From Nitrospiraceae bacterium (GTDB lineage: Bacteria; Nitrospirota; Nitrospiria; Nitrospirales; UBA8639), in assembly GCA_020632635.1 (NCBI GenBank), contig JACKFE010000002.1, positions 186,001 to 250,000 on the forward strand: DNA of 64,000 bases, given 5' to 3'. Made by a program: the position numbers and the translations under genes. Positions within the stretch are counted from its first letter, which is position 1. Each line of letters opens with the position of its first letter. Of this stretch, positions 26,845 through 36,387 are shown in pieces. Below the pieces are notes generated by a model that was not told where the DNA came from, ran no database searches, and worked only from the letters and a program-made list of their open reading frames with translations.

Positions 26845-26900
26845 CGTCAACCTGAGTTCCCAGGGTTATGTTTGCCTAGCATTCGTATTCCATCTTCCAA

Positions 26901-27272
26901 TCATGGAGCGGAATTTTCTGGTTCTTCGACAACCGGCGGCACCACTTTCGATTTCCGTTGCGAGAACATATCGCATAACATCGAAATCCAAATTCCAAGG
27001 AATCCACCCATGGCCGCTCCAGAGGCAGCTCCTACCGTGATAGCCTCCACTCCACTGACTCCCCAAGCCAACAATCCCCCCAACAGCGTCCCAACAAAAA
27101 TCCCCAAAAAGAATTGCCTGCCACCCAGAAACCCCACCCCCATGCCCAACATGACCCCCACAATCAGGGAAGGAATCAAAAACCCTTCCCCCATAAACAT
27201 GCCAATGAGGCCACCCACCGTTCCCAAGATCAGGGCACCCAATAACACATCAAAAACCTTTGAACCGGCCAT
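26901..27272 (-). CDS. small glycine-rich membrane protein
   Basis: 123 residues with about four hydrophobic, glycine-patterned helices (for example LLGALILGTVGGLIGMFMGE and AASGAAMGGFLGIWISMLC), typical of closely packed glycine-zipper membrane proteins, then a short basic and acidic tail ending in proline- and glutamate-rich sequence. No family recognised. It lies 44 bases after the DUF3047 gene in the same operon. Confidence 0.7.
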   Translation of the reverse strand: MAGSKVFDVLLGALILGTVGGLIGMFMGEGFLIPSLIVGVMLGMGVGFLGGRQFFLGIFVGTLLGGLLAWGVSGVEAITVGAASGAAMGGFLGIWISMLCDMFSQRKSKVVPPVVEEPENSAP

Positions 27273-27316
27273 TCTCCACCCTCACCCAAACGTTGTATCG
27301 CATGACATGGGCCGTC

Positions 27317-27997
27317 TTACTCTTCATGGACCTGAATGGATCCAAAATCCACTTCTACCCCAGGACCTCCCAGCAAGGAAATCCCCCAAGCTTTTTCGGC
27401 CGGTTCGTGATTATGAATTCTCAGAAAATCCTCATACACATTTATTCGCTCTTCTACCCACTCTCCCAACGGTGCAGCGCCACTTCGAATCACCATTTCA
27501 GTAGAACTGAACATGCCGCCCTCCTTCACAGTCCCCACAGGTATGGCGACACTCCAGAGATATTTCGTATTCACGGGGATAAACATAAAATCCACATCGA
27601 GGGACGGATAAATCGCCGCGATAAATTCCGCCTGCTCCGGAACGACCCTCGCTCTCCACCGCCAGGTTAAAATGGGATATTGCTTGGGATCCCAAGAAAA
27701 TTGTTTGGTATATACCCGCTGGTTGGCATTCTTGACAGACAAAAAAGGTTGCCCTTCTTCTTCCTGGATCATGTACGTTTCATGGGCGGTAACCGTACTG
27801 CGTTGGGCTTCCCAATCCTGAGGAAATCCCTTTTCATTCGGTTTTGAAAAATCCTCAAGCACGATGCCCTTTACTATTCCATCCTGAGCATGTCCCTCGG
27901 ATAATCCTCCACCCCCAAGACTGGCGCAAATAACCAACGTCGACAACCCCACCACTAATTCTTTTTTCAATATCCGGCGCATACGAGACGTCATCAT
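27317..27997 (-). CDS. DUF3047 family exported protein
   Basis: 226 residues with a signal peptide (LSTLVICASLGGGGLSEGHAQ). The domain signature YPILTWRWRARVVPEQ and the later NTKYLWSVAIPVG and YEDFLRIHNHEPAEKAWGI are typical of DUF3047, a beta-sandwich family of unknown function. Its start overlaps the stop of the bd-like oxidase gene by one base, so it is translationally coupled. A periplasmic role beside the oxidase is inferred. Confidence 0.82.
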   Translation of the reverse strand: MMTSRMRRILKKELVVGLSTLVICASLGGGGLSEGHAQDGIVKGIVLEDFSKPNEKGFPQDWEAQRSTVTAHETYMIQEEEGQPFLSVKNANQRVYTKQFSWDPKQYPILTWRWRARVVPEQAEFIAAIYPSLDVDFMFIPVNTKYLWSVAIPVGTVKEGGMFSSTEMVIRSGAAPLGEWVEERINVYEDFLRIHNHEPAEKAWGISLLGGPGVEVDFGSIQVHEE

Positions 27998-29874
27998 CAG
28001 ACTGATTCCTCTTGTGATAAAACTTGAACAACCGGAGAGGGACGAACAAAGTCCGGTGTCCGTTCCTCAACACTTCGCTGATCCCATCGGCTCAACCAAA
28101 ACACGAAAAACACCGAAGCCCAAAAAACGATCATATTCAACGTCACCATTTTGGCCGCAAATCCTAACGAAGGCGTAAACGCCCAAGGCGAGGTATCACG
28201 CAACAACTCACTAATATGCCATTCCAAGCGGCCGGCGGAACGGATATAGCCCATCAAACCCATCACCCAGGAAAACGCCGCAGCAACCACAAACAGAGCG
28301 ACCATCCCTCGCACAGGAATATTCCCCCATTGGATTGGCCCTACAATGCGAGCATCCTTCAACATCATTCGATTGAGCCAGATCCCGCCCAACACCACAG
28401 TGGCCGTCGTTAATCCTTGGGGCAACGAAAGCCCGACACGGACATTCGCAGGAATATAAAATCCATAAATAGCCAACCAGGTAATGTTCACCATGCCCAA
28501 GATAAACACGCCCGCTAACAGAATATTACCCCGACGTGCCCAAGGAACCGTGATAATGCGATTCGCCCGTCGATAGAGGATATAACTCAACCCCGTCAAG
28601 CAAATCATAAGATTAATGGCGCCATTCTTGGCCGACATTACCCCAAATTGTCCAATCACCGGATGTTGCGCCGCCCCCATCGCCTTCATTTCGCTGGCAC
28701 TCATAGCTATCGTATGCGGGGTAAACCACACGAGAAAGCACCCCATGAGCGCCAGGATAATGCCTTTAAAGTAAGGGTGAAATCGCTCGCTTCCTTGAAT
28801 GCGGGATAGGGACTGCCACATGTAGTAATTGATACCCAAAAAAAGCACCCCGACCGTTATGGCCTGAATAACAAACAGCCAAGACAACATCCCCCCCATC
28901 ATGGTCACACCCATATGTTGCCGGAACTCAAAAACCGCCCGCATGAGCCAATATCCAGCTATGGGCATAGGCAGCAGGGCGCAGACCATCACCACCATGA
29001 AGATATAGCCAACCCAATCGTAGTAGGCTTTGTCTTCTTTTGACTTCGACATAAAGAACCGGTAGGTGGCATAAGCCACCACAACAGCTCCCCCGGACAT
29101 GATATCCGCCAGAAACCGGTGTGCGTTCAGGGGATTCCACAACGGGGAATGCAGTAAATGCCAAATGTTTCCTAAAAAATGCCCTTCTGAATCCACACCC
29201 GAAGGCGCCATCATAAATGAAGCCCAGGCATTGGCCATCAATAGCAATACCACGCCGATCCCGTTGGAGATGACCCCAATTGCCAGATGAATCCATTTCA
29301 TGGCTCCAACCCGCAGCCGATCCCAGGAGTAATAATAGAGCGCGAGAAAGAACGCCTCTCCCACAAACACGGTAGCGTATACGGGCATGACCGCTTTGAA
29401 CGTGCCCCCCATGTACTGCATAAATGCCGGATAGAGAGTCAGAAACATGACAAGCATTAAGGCACCTAACAGAGCCGTAATGGAAAGCGCTACAAGGCTG
29501 ACCCGCAAAATGTCGTGAGCCAACCCATCGTATTGACGGCGGGCATTCTCTTGCTTACGGGTGACTCCGATCAGTTCCAGCAATAAACTGAACAGCGGCA
29601 AGGCCAACACAAACCCACCAAAATATGTATGCTGCTGCGTGACAAACCAGACAATTAACCGGTTATTGACGAACGGAACTTCAGGATATTCCGGAGTCAC
29701 GTCTTGTGCGGCAAGCCCTTGAATTGATCCCAAGGTCTGATAATAAACATCGGTCCCTGAACTACCCTGCAATGGGCGATCAGAAAGCCCTTCACCACCC
29801 CAGGCGACATGACCTCCTATGAGCAGAAGAAGACTCAGAGCAAGAAGCGTATGCCAAAATTTCTGGTATGCCAT
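27997..29874 (-). CDS. cytochrome bd-like oxidase subunit I, second paralog
   Basis: 625 residues, clearly homologous to the protein at 22286-24265 over the whole membrane core: QQHTYFGGFVLALPLFSLL, NAWASFMMAPSGVDSEGHF, LWNPLNAHRFLAD, GYWLMRAVFEFRQHMGVT, WFTPHTIAM and QHPVIGQFGVMSAKNGAIN. It has a signal peptide and lacks the Pro-rich tail. Unlike the first copy, its operon has no c-type cytochromes but carries the PCP_red, DUF420, methyltransferase and FGE-like genes. This suggests a distinct electron donor or function (inference). Confidence 0.9.
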   Translation of the reverse strand: MAYQKFWHTLLALSLLLLIGGHVAWGGEGLSDRPLQGSSGTDVYYQTLGSIQGLAAQDVTPEYPEVPFVNNRLIVWFVTQQHTYFGGFVLALPLFSLLLELIGVTRKQENARRQYDGLAHDILRVSLVALSITALLGALMLVMFLTLYPAFMQYMGGTFKAVMPVYATVFVGEAFFLALYYYSWDRLRVGAMKWIHLAIGVISNGIGVVLLLMANAWASFMMAPSGVDSEGHFLGNIWHLLHSPLWNPLNAHRFLADIMSGGAVVVAYATYRFFMSKSKEDKAYYDWVGYIFMVVMVCALLPMPIAGYWLMRAVFEFRQHMGVTMMGGMLSWLFVIQAITVGVLFLGINYYMWQSLSRIQGSERFHPYFKGIILALMGCFLVWFTPHTIAMSASEMKAMGAAQHPVIGQFGVMSAKNGAINLMICLTGLSYILYRRANRIITVPWARRGNILLAGVFILGMVNITWLAIYGFYIPANVRVGLSLPQGLTTATVVLGGIWLNRMMLKDARIVGPIQWGNIPVRGMVALFVVAAAFSWVMGLMGYIRSAGRLEWHISELLRDTSPWAFTPSLGFAAKMVTLNMIVFWASVFFVFWLSRWDQRSVEERTPDFVRPSPVVQVLSQEESV

Positions 29875-29877
29875 GAT

Positions 29878-30954
29878 TTAATTCACCGAAGGGGATTGAC
29901 TCGTCTTCAAATCGACCATCGGTTTTGAGCCCATAAGGTTTTTTGAATTTTGGAGAATCCCCATCACAAACGGACAACGCTGAATGGATTCAGGTATGGC
30001 GAGCTTGTGCTCTTCGTAGGTTTTCCGCCATCCCAGATATAGGGTGTAGGCAGTCATGAGGACTCCCGTGACCGCTGCCATTCCCATAAATCCCCCCGAC
30101 GAAATCGCCGTGACCTGAAACACGAATACCAGCCCCCCCCAGAGTACGAGAAAATAGGTGGCCGCAAAGGTAAAGGAAGGCCAGACCCAAAACCACAAAC
30201 CGCTCAACCACTTTATAGAACGCCCTGAATTCCCCTGGCGGCTCCACAGTTGTCCTTGACCATCCAAAAAGGCGAGGAGTCCCCCCGTTGCAACAATAAT
30301 CGAGATGCCAATGGACTGAATAACTGGCTGCCAATCGACAGGTCCAACCACTCCCAGCCCCCATGCTCCTATCATACTGAGGATAAGAACGGCACCACCC
30401 CATTTCGAAAAATTTTGTAATTCTTGCCCCATCCAATGTCGAAAGGCCCGTCCATCCGGGAAGGTAGGCACGGGGACCCCTTCGCTAGCCATCCGTTGCA
30501 CATAACCAATCTCGAAGGCATCCCGTGTCACCGAGGTACAGGCAATGATAATCGCCATCATCGCTGGCCCTTCAGGATGCAAGAGAAAATCATAATTCAC
30601 AAAAATTTGAAGAAGGGCTAAAACCAGCAAAGACAATTGGATCCCATAGGCCACTCCCACCCAGCCCACGAGCCAAGCCCAACGCATCCATCCATCCTGA
30701 TGGAGGGATTCTCGGATGGATACGCCCCGCCCCTGTCGAAACGCCCAAACGGCGGTGATGGCCGAGAGGGTCCCGCTAAACAACAACAATACAAAGGGAT
30801 CTGAAAGGGGCAATACTTGTTTAAACAGACGGTAGAGACCGAAAGCCACTAGTCCCGGTGCCAGCATTACCCACCGCTTTTTCTTCCGCACAGGGGAGGC
30901 GGTAACCAAGGCATTCAACTGAGGCAGGACTCGCAAGGAAAGTCGATGTAGCAT
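29878..30954 (-). CDS. polytopic membrane protein, bd-like oxidase operon
   Basis: 358 residues, about eight membrane helices (for example LVLALLQIFVNYDFLL, AVLILSMIGAWGLGVVG, YFLVLWGGLVFVFQV). A central soluble loop contains TRDAFEIGYVQRMASEG and the C-terminal tail is polar. I recognise no family with confidence. It is three bases from the oxidase gene, so a role as partner subunit or assembly factor of the bd-like oxidase is likely from context. Confidence 0.7.
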   Translation of the reverse strand: MLHRLSLRVLPQLNALVTASPVRKKKRWVMLAPGLVAFGLYRLFKQVLPLSDPFVLLLFSGTLSAITAVWAFRQGRGVSIRESLHQDGWMRWAWLVGWVGVAYGIQLSLLVLALLQIFVNYDFLLHPEGPAMMAIIIACTSVTRDAFEIGYVQRMASEGVPVPTFPDGRAFRHWMGQELQNFSKWGGAVLILSMIGAWGLGVVGPVDWQPVIQSIGISIIVATGGLLAFLDGQGQLWSRQGNSGRSIKWLSGLWFWVWPSFTFAATYFLVLWGGLVFVFQVTAISSGGFMGMAAVTGVLMTAYTLYLGWRKTYEEHKLAIPESIQRCPFVMGILQNSKNLMGSKPMVDLKTSQSPSVN

Positions 30955-30999
30955 AGATGACGGTGTTTCCGAGAAGGACTCGTTGCATGCGGACGGAGT

Positions 31000-31482
31000 C
31001 TATGTCCGTCCCGCTGCCAATCCAAAATACCTCGCTTTTAATTCTTCCATCAGAGGAACGGTGACCTCCGGTAAACTTCGATCAATGGCGGTCCGCTCCA
31101 GCTCCACCTTGGCCATGGCTCGAACAGCCGCTGGCACATTGGCCAGGCGAGCCTCAGCTTCGGGACTCCAGGCCACAACTCCTTTATTTTGAGCGGCAAT
31201 CATCCGGGCATGAGTCACCACACCATGCTGCTGCTGGCGGGAAAAAGCCCCCACTTCTTCTCTCACGAAGGGCTGCGCATAGGGAGGGAGCCGATCGACT
31301 TGATACTGAGCTTCGTCTGTCCATATGATCGCCTCTATTAGCCGGTCAAAGTCCTTGGGAGTCCCTTCCCCTCCGATTCGAATTCCACAATCCGGACATG
31401 TCCATATTCCCCATAATTGATCGCCGGCCAATTCCTCGACCGGACCGAGCATCATGGTCTGTCCACACGGACATTCCAGCAT
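31000..31482 (-). CDS. PCP_red domain protein with N-terminal zinc ribbon
   Basis: 160 residues. The N-terminus carries CPCG and CPDCG pairs, a zinc or iron site. The C-terminus from about residue 105 matches the PCP_red domain (the C-terminal domain of the ChlB/BchB subunit of dark protochlorophyllide reductase): VAWSPEAEARLANVPAAV, AMAKVELERTAI and MEELKARYF. Outside photosynthesis this domain occurs in small proteins of unknown role. It is four bases from the DUF420 gene. Confidence 0.8.
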   Translation of the reverse strand: MLECPCGQTMMLGPVEELAGDQLWGIWTCPDCGIRIGGEGTPKDFDRLIEAIIWTDEAQYQVDRLPPYAQPFVREEVGAFSRQQQHGVVTHARMIAAQNKGVVAWSPEAEARLANVPAAVRAMAKVELERTAIDRSLPEVTVPLMEELKARYFGLAAGRT

Positions 31483-31486
31483 GCGC

Positions 31487-32203
31487 TTACCCGATCTTCC
31501 CCGGATATAGAATGTACAGCATAGTATATGTCACGGTCCCGGTCACAAACAGAACGCAATAAATGACCATCGTAAACATGCCCAACACCCGGTGTCTGCG
31601 AGCCCCGTTCGGCCAAATACGCTGAATCGCCACTTCAATTCCGAATACAATGGCGATAATAAAAATAAGGCCCAGATACACGCTGAACTTCCCCATGGAA
31701 AAACCAGCGGTCATCACCCTAGAGGCAAACAACAACATGACGACTCCCGTGACACTCCCGAGAATCACCGCAATCCGCCGACCGGAGGTTTGCAACACAG
31801 CCTCTTTGAGAACCCGGCGACCATCTACGAAGGCCTGAGATCGAAACCCCAATACAATCATATAGATGGCCATGACCAACCCAATAACGACTAATACAAT
31901 ATGGAGAGTCAGCAACGGAATGAATACGTTGTCATACAGAGATTGAGGCCCCCCAAACCCTTCTTTTCCCTCAAAAGCTAATACGCCTAGGCTTCGGAAA
32001 AGATAATAACTGGTAAAAAATGCCAGCATGGCCACCATGCCTCCCAGCATGAGCCAATGATGGTGATTGGCCTTTCGCTGACGTGCCTGAATCCACCCCA
32101 CAACAAACAACAAGGTGAAAAATGTGGCCATCAACTGACTGACATCCGCCCCCATCGTCGCATGAGTCCCAAAAATTCCCGGTGTGCGTAACCACTCTGC
32201 CAT
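31487..32203 (-). CDS. DUF420-like membrane protein
   Basis: 238 residues with about six helices. N-terminal ADVSQLMATFFTLLFVVG, then HHHWLMLGGMVAMLAFFTSYY, which matches the DUF420 pattern (His-rich segment before a helix ending in SYY/SYL), and LLTLHIVLVVIG. DUF420 proteins often lie beside respiratory oxidases. Histidines at helix ends could bind heme or metal. Function unknown; context is the second bd-like oxidase. Confidence 0.78.
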   Translation of the reverse strand: MAEWLRTPGIFGTHATMGADVSQLMATFFTLLFVVGWIQARQRKANHHHWLMLGGMVAMLAFFTSYYLFRSLGVLAFEGKEGFGGPQSLYDNVFIPLLTLHIVLVVIGLVMAIYMIVLGFRSQAFVDGRRVLKEAVLQTSGRRIAVILGSVTGVVMLLFASRVMTAGFSMGKFSVYLGLIFIIAIVFGIEVAIQRIWPNGARRHRVLGMFTMVIYCVLFVTGTVTYTMLYILYPGKIG

Positions 32204-32223
32204 ATGATTGTATACCCTTTATC

Positions 32224-33213
32224 CTATTTACTCCCTTGCACCATGGCACAAGGTTCCAGCTCTTCCACATGATGGAATCCGGCCTGATCCATCCACTGTC
32301 GAGCTTCATCAATGGTAAAACATTGCCCGTGTTCCGTATTCACCAAAATATGCACGGCGAAGGCGGTGGTCCATGCAGGGCTGGTCCGTTCCCGATCCAA
32401 AAACCTGTCCTTAATAATCAACCGTCCACCCTCATTCAAATGCCGATACACCTTTTCCACTAGCGCAGCATTCGTCGGACCATCTTGATAATGCAGGATG
32501 TCCGACATGAGCGCCACATCATAGACTCCATCAAATTCATCTTGATGAAAATTTCCAGCTTGCAAGGTCACTCGCTCACTCAGACCGGCTTTCTCCACAT
32601 ACGCCTTGGTCACCTTGAGCGTTTGAGGAAGATCAAACACAGTCGCCGTCAACTCGGGGTAGGCTCGGCAAAATGCAATGGCATTCGTCCCCGCGCCACC
32701 ACCCACGTCCAGCATTCGCTCGACGCCATGCAATTGAAGACGCTGAGCGAGCCCAATCCCGCTGCCTCTGCCGATCCGGTCAAGCACCGTCAGGACATGA
32801 GCGCCCAATTCCGGTTGCGTCTCGAAGACATGCTGGGAGACGGGAGATCGCCCGGTTCGAACGGTTTCTTCCAATTGCCCCCAATGATTCCATTCGGAGT
32901 CATGAAGTACTAACAGATGACCCACATAATCTGGACTTCCCTTGACCAAATGTTTGTCAGCCACCGGGGTATTCGAAAATTCCTTGCCGGAATGATTTAA
33001 TATCCGCATCGCAACAAGGGCATTCATCAGCAACTCCAATGCCCTGGCATTGACGGACATTTTTTCAGCCACCTGATTGACGGTGAAAGCCCCTCCCTGA
33101 AGGACGGAAAACACATCCAGTGAAACCGCGGTAAGGAGAATTTTGGTTTCCCAGTAATACCCTATCTGGAAAATATCAGCGAGCGACAATTCACGTGGCA
33201 CAAACGGCCTCAA
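32224..33213 (-). CDS. SAM-dependent O-methyltransferase (CrtF/BchU/acetylserotonin type)
   Basis: 329 residues: an N-terminal dimerisation/winged-helix domain (LADIFQIGYYWETKILLTAV, NQVAEKMSVNARALELLMNAL) and a Rossmann methyltransferase domain with the SAM motif MLDVGGGAGTNAIAF, acidic residue in ATVFDLPQT, and the late motif RLIIKDRFL. This fold is shared by plant-type O-methyltransferases and by hydroxyneurosporene and bacteriochlorophyllide methyltransferases. It heads the operon of the second bd-like oxidase. Substrate unknown; a quinone, heme or pigment-like ring is possible. Confidence 0.85.
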   Translation of the reverse strand: MRPFVPRELSLADIFQIGYYWETKILLTAVSLDVFSVLQGGAFTVNQVAEKMSVNARALELLMNALVAMRILNHSGKEFSNTPVADKHLVKGSPDYVGHLLVLHDSEWNHWGQLEETVRTGRSPVSQHVFETQPELGAHVLTVLDRIGRGSGIGLAQRLQLHGVERMLDVGGGAGTNAIAFCRAYPELTATVFDLPQTLKVTKAYVEKAGLSERVTLQAGNFHQDEFDGVYDVALMSDILHYQDGPTNAALVEKVYRHLNEGGRLIIKDRFLDRERTSPAWTTAFAVHILVNTEHGQCFTIDEARQWMDQAGFHHVEELEPCAMVQGSK

Positions 33214-33288
33214 TGAGTAAGCATATCATGATAGCGTGATCGATCTTACCGGGGGGGATTCTTCAAACGCAAGAAAACTTGACGCTCA

Positions 33289-33329
33289 TAAAAAAAACAA
33301 GGGCAACGAGATTGTTCTCGTTGCCCTTG
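33289..33329 (-). terminator. Rho-independent terminator with perfect 14-bp stem
   Basis: On the minus strand CAAGGGCAACGAGA pairs perfectly with TCTCGTTGCCCTTG across a four-base loop (33312-33315), followed by a T-tract (A-run 33289-33297 on the plus strand). It ends the transcript of the cupredoxin-like gene at 33354-34148. Confidence 0.93.
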
Positions 33330-33353
33330 CTGAAAACTCGTTCGAAATCAGAC

Positions 33354-34148
33354 TTACTTAATTTCGAAATTAGCCTCAACAGTCCCGCCGTCTTTCACGT
33401 CAACGTCGGCTTCGACTTCTCCGGCAATGGGATGCCACGCTTTGACTTTATGCTTCCCGGCCGGCACATCCTTAATTTCAAAAGTTCCATCGGCACCAGA
33501 CGTGCCAAAATGAGGATTGGTCACCGGCAGATACCAGGCCTGCATATATTCATGCTGATCGCATTGCAACCGCAACACACTGCCCTTTTTGGACATCTTC
33601 AGTTTCACTGGCTTATCCAGGCTGTCGCCTTTTTTAGCCAACCCGATATTGAACTCGGTGCTGGATTTGGCACCCAATTGGTCGAAACTATGTGGGTTGT
33701 GCAACACACCTTCCTTGGATTTGGGATCATCCGGATCCGCATCATGGTTTTCTACATGGAACATGCCCAAGCTCACAGCAATGCCGGTAAAGGGCTTAAA
33801 TTCGCACAACTCGGCGACCACATTGACAGGAGCTGCTTTCTTGGCTCCATCGACAAACCCTTTGTCTTGAACATCCGTCACAGCCACAACCGCATTCTTC
33901 AATCCTTTGCTGCCATCCACTTCAACTTCCTTCAACAGCCGGGTATTTCCATCGGCACTTTTGCTCTCATTTTTTTTACAAAAATCGGCATTGGGAAATT
34001 TGCCAAACGCAAATTCCTTCGGCGCAGGGACTTTTCCACTGAACGTGACTTTTCCTTTGATCGTTCCGCCGGCTTGGGCCATCATCGGAGCGGCCAACAA
34101 CATGGCGCCCACAACCAAGGACATAGTAAGAGACTGACGATTCCTCAT
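33354..34148 (-). CDS. exported cupredoxin/carboxypeptidase-regulatory-like protein, copy 1
   Basis: 264 residues with a signal peptide (MSLVVGAMLLAAPMMAQA). First a beta segment GGTIKGKVTFSGKVP, then a cupredoxin-like part with candidate type 1 copper ligands: His in HNPHSFD and the Cys, His and Met of LQCDQHEYM. A carboxypeptidase-regulatory-like beta domain follows (FEIKDVPAGKHKVKAWHP). Two related genes lie at 38448 and 39377. It is a single-gene unit with its own terminator. Likely a periplasmic copper or electron-transfer protein. Confidence 0.78.
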   Translation of the reverse strand: MRNRQSLTMSLVVGAMLLAAPMMAQAGGTIKGKVTFSGKVPAPKEFAFGKFPNADFCKKNESKSADGNTRLLKEVEVDGSKGLKNAVVAVTDVQDKGFVDGAKKAAPVNVVAELCEFKPFTGIAVSLGMFHVENHDADPDDPKSKEGVLHNPHSFDQLGAKSSTEFNIGLAKKGDSLDKPVKLKMSKKGSVLRLQCDQHEYMQAWYLPVTNPHFGTSGADGTFEIKDVPAGKHKVKAWHPIAGEVEADVDVKDGGTVEANFEIK

Positions 34149-34449
34149 AATGCTTCCTCCTAGTTAAGAAAAAGGTTGAGTTGACGAGGGAAAATGAACA
34201 ATCTGGGATTTAGAACAACCAACCTTCCACCCGCACCCCGGCCAGAATACGGCAAAAGGCTTTGATATGAATGAGATAACCTAACCACTTCCGTATATAT
34301 CAGGAATAAAAAAAACGTGTCAAGAAAACTCCGTCAAACTAGGTCCTTTGGATTATCTATTAGGCCTTTCAGCCAACCCACACATGCATATTCGGATATA
34401 TTTTCTCTTCGGCGAGTTAATTCCTTGACAATGTGCTTAGGATGAAAAT
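34149..34449. other. 301-base gap upstream of cupredoxin-like gene
   Basis: Carries the ribosome binding site (AGGAGGAAGC before 34148) and presumably the promoter of the cupredoxin-like gene. I see no further gene and no hairpin with a T-tract ending the thioredoxin-fold gene at 34450. Confidence 0.4.
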
Positions 34450-36306
34450 TTATTCATACCCAACTACATCCAAAATATTGGCAGCAAGATTTTCAGGATA
34501 TCTAACTGGTGGAGAACACACCCGATCGGTGCAGGCAAAGGCAACAGGATGTCCTGGATAGGGAAACACGATTTCTCCCCATTGTGGGTTTTTCAAGGCG
34601 GGATTGAAAACCCGAACCAATTTTCCGGGGTAATACACCCGATGACCTTCGAGCACCAGCGCTCGGGTCAAGGGATCATTCGGCTCTCCCACGACTGCCA
34701 CATGTATCTTCCCTCGAAACCAGAGATCTGCGGTCTTCCCCATCAAGGCAATGGGAATAGGCTGCTTCGCTGACAGAACTGACCGAATAGTACGCTCGGC
34801 AGTTACACGATATTCCGGTTTTTGCGTCAACTGATATAAATCCAAATACCAAAGGGCCATATGAAGATTTTCCTGTGCCGGCTTGATTGGCATTTTCAGT
34901 AATCCTAACGTGCCCCGGCTCCCAGGCCGATCATAAAACCCTCCCTCTTGAGCATCTTCTAGGAGCGCTTGCGTTTGAGCCGCAAGGTGCTCCGCCCTCT
35001 GGAGAAACGCCTGGTCCCCTGTCGATTGAAATGCGGCAACCAAGGCTTGGCCAACATGCCTATGGTCTGACAAAAGACTGGAAACACCGGCATGCTCGGT
35101 TCCCAAGACATGCCGTAGCCCGCTTTCGCCATCCCACCACTCCTCATCCAAAGTCTCCAGCACCCGCAGGGCCAATTCACGCAGCTCAGGTCTGTCTAAT
35201 ACCCAGGAGGCCTCAAGAAAGGCTTCAATCATCCCCGCATTGCTACCGGTGAACACCCGCCGGTCAATGGCCGGTTGCCCATATTGCCCTCGCTTCTCCT
35301 CATCGAGTGAAAAGAATGCCGACCCAGGAACCAGTAACGCGCCACTTTTATCGCGGAGATCCGCATCCTGACTTTCCCAGAAATGTCCGTTGGTGTGATC
35401 AGTCAAAAAATCCCACACATACTCAACGATCTTTTGCGCGGTCTTCGCATACACCGGACGGCCTGTCCGTTGAAAAGCCTCCAGATAATTTTTCAAATTT
35501 CCAGATTGAACCGTCAGCATTTTTTCATAGTGGGGATCGGTCCAATCGGCCTGCTCGGCATACCGGTAAAATCCGCCCCACACCGAATCCAGTAAGGCGG
35601 TTTGGCGATCCAACGTATGGAGAGCCATGTGGGTCAACCGCTCATCCCTGTTCAAATACCCTAAAGCCAAGGCCAGATGAATGGCGTCCGGCTCAAAAAA
35701 TTTTGGGGCAGATCGAAATCCTCCATACTCAGGATCAAATTGGCTTTTCATGAACGCGACGGATTGCTCTACCAAGGCTGGAGATAACTCGTGATCATGA
35801 GCGGTTGCCTGAGCCGCTTGGTGTACTTTTTCCCATAACTGGTTTGCCTGCCTCTGAAGATCCACTTTTTCTTGTGCGTAGAGAGCTTTCGCTTCATTCA
35901 GAAGCTCCTTCATTTCATTTGGAGTCAAGGCGTTGGCCTGGAAGAGAATTTCTCCCGTCGGCAACAAGAGGCTGGTTGTCGGCCAACCTCCAGAACGATA
36001 GCGAGCTTCAAGATCAGGATATTGATCGGTGTCGACTCGAATGGGAACAAAAGAGGTATTCAGGATGGCAGCGACAGCAGGATCCGCATAGGTCGTTTCA
36101 TCCATTACATGACAGGCATGACACCATACTGCCGTTAAATCAAGAAGGATCAGCTTCTCTTCAATTTGAGACTTTTGAAACGCCTGCCCTCCCCACTCGT
36201 ACCAGTGAATTCGATCAAGGGAATCAGGCAACTCGTGTGCGTCTGAACAAGGTAGGGCCACAAAAAAAAGCACCCCCCACAACATCATCCAGGTTCGTAT
36301 AATCAT
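34450..36306 (-). CDS. secreted thioredoxin-fold protein (DUF255/YyaL-like)
   Basis: 618 residues. A signal peptide (LWGVLFFVALPCSDAHE) is followed by a thioredoxin-like domain to about residue 150 with the redox motif WCHACHVMDETTY, as in the DUF255/YyaL family (usually CHWCHVM), and cis-Pro region GGWPTTSLLLP. The rest is an alpha/alpha toroid resembling N-acylglucosamine epimerase-like domains (GNLKNYLEAF, SNAGMIEAFLEA, DHRHVGQALV). Export sets it apart from cytosolic YyaL. It ends an operon of copper-related genes and may maintain thiols there (inference). Confidence 0.85.
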   Translation of the reverse strand: MIIRTWMMLWGVLFFVALPCSDAHELPDSLDRIHWYEWGGQAFQKSQIEEKLILLDLTAVWCHACHVMDETTYADPAVAAILNTSFVPIRVDTDQYPDLEARYRSGGWPTTSLLLPTGEILFQANALTPNEMKELLNEAKALYAQEKVDLQRQANQLWEKVHQAAQATAHDHELSPALVEQSVAFMKSQFDPEYGGFRSAPKFFEPDAIHLALALGYLNRDERLTHMALHTLDRQTALLDSVWGGFYRYAEQADWTDPHYEKMLTVQSGNLKNYLEAFQRTGRPVYAKTAQKIVEYVWDFLTDHTNGHFWESQDADLRDKSGALLVPGSAFFSLDEEKRGQYGQPAIDRRVFTGSNAGMIEAFLEASWVLDRPELRELALRVLETLDEEWWDGESGLRHVLGTEHAGVSSLLSDHRHVGQALVAAFQSTGDQAFLQRAEHLAAQTQALLEDAQEGGFYDRPGSRGTLGLLKMPIKPAQENLHMALWYLDLYQLTQKPEYRVTAERTIRSVLSAKQPIPIALMGKTADLWFRGKIHVAVVGEPNDPLTRALVLEGHRVYYPGKLVRVFNPALKNPQWGEIVFPYPGHPVAFACTDRVCSPPVRYPENLAANILDVVGYE

Positions 36307-36387
36307 GGGCTTCAGTCACGGAAGGTTATCGAGAGCATCACCCAAAAGTCCTCGATACTGTTTGGCCCGAGGGTTTGTGATCTGAAG

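Noticed and set aside
33279..34163. 294-codon plus-strand frame
   Set aside because: Antisense to the cupredoxin-like gene and spans its terminator; composition is not protein-like.
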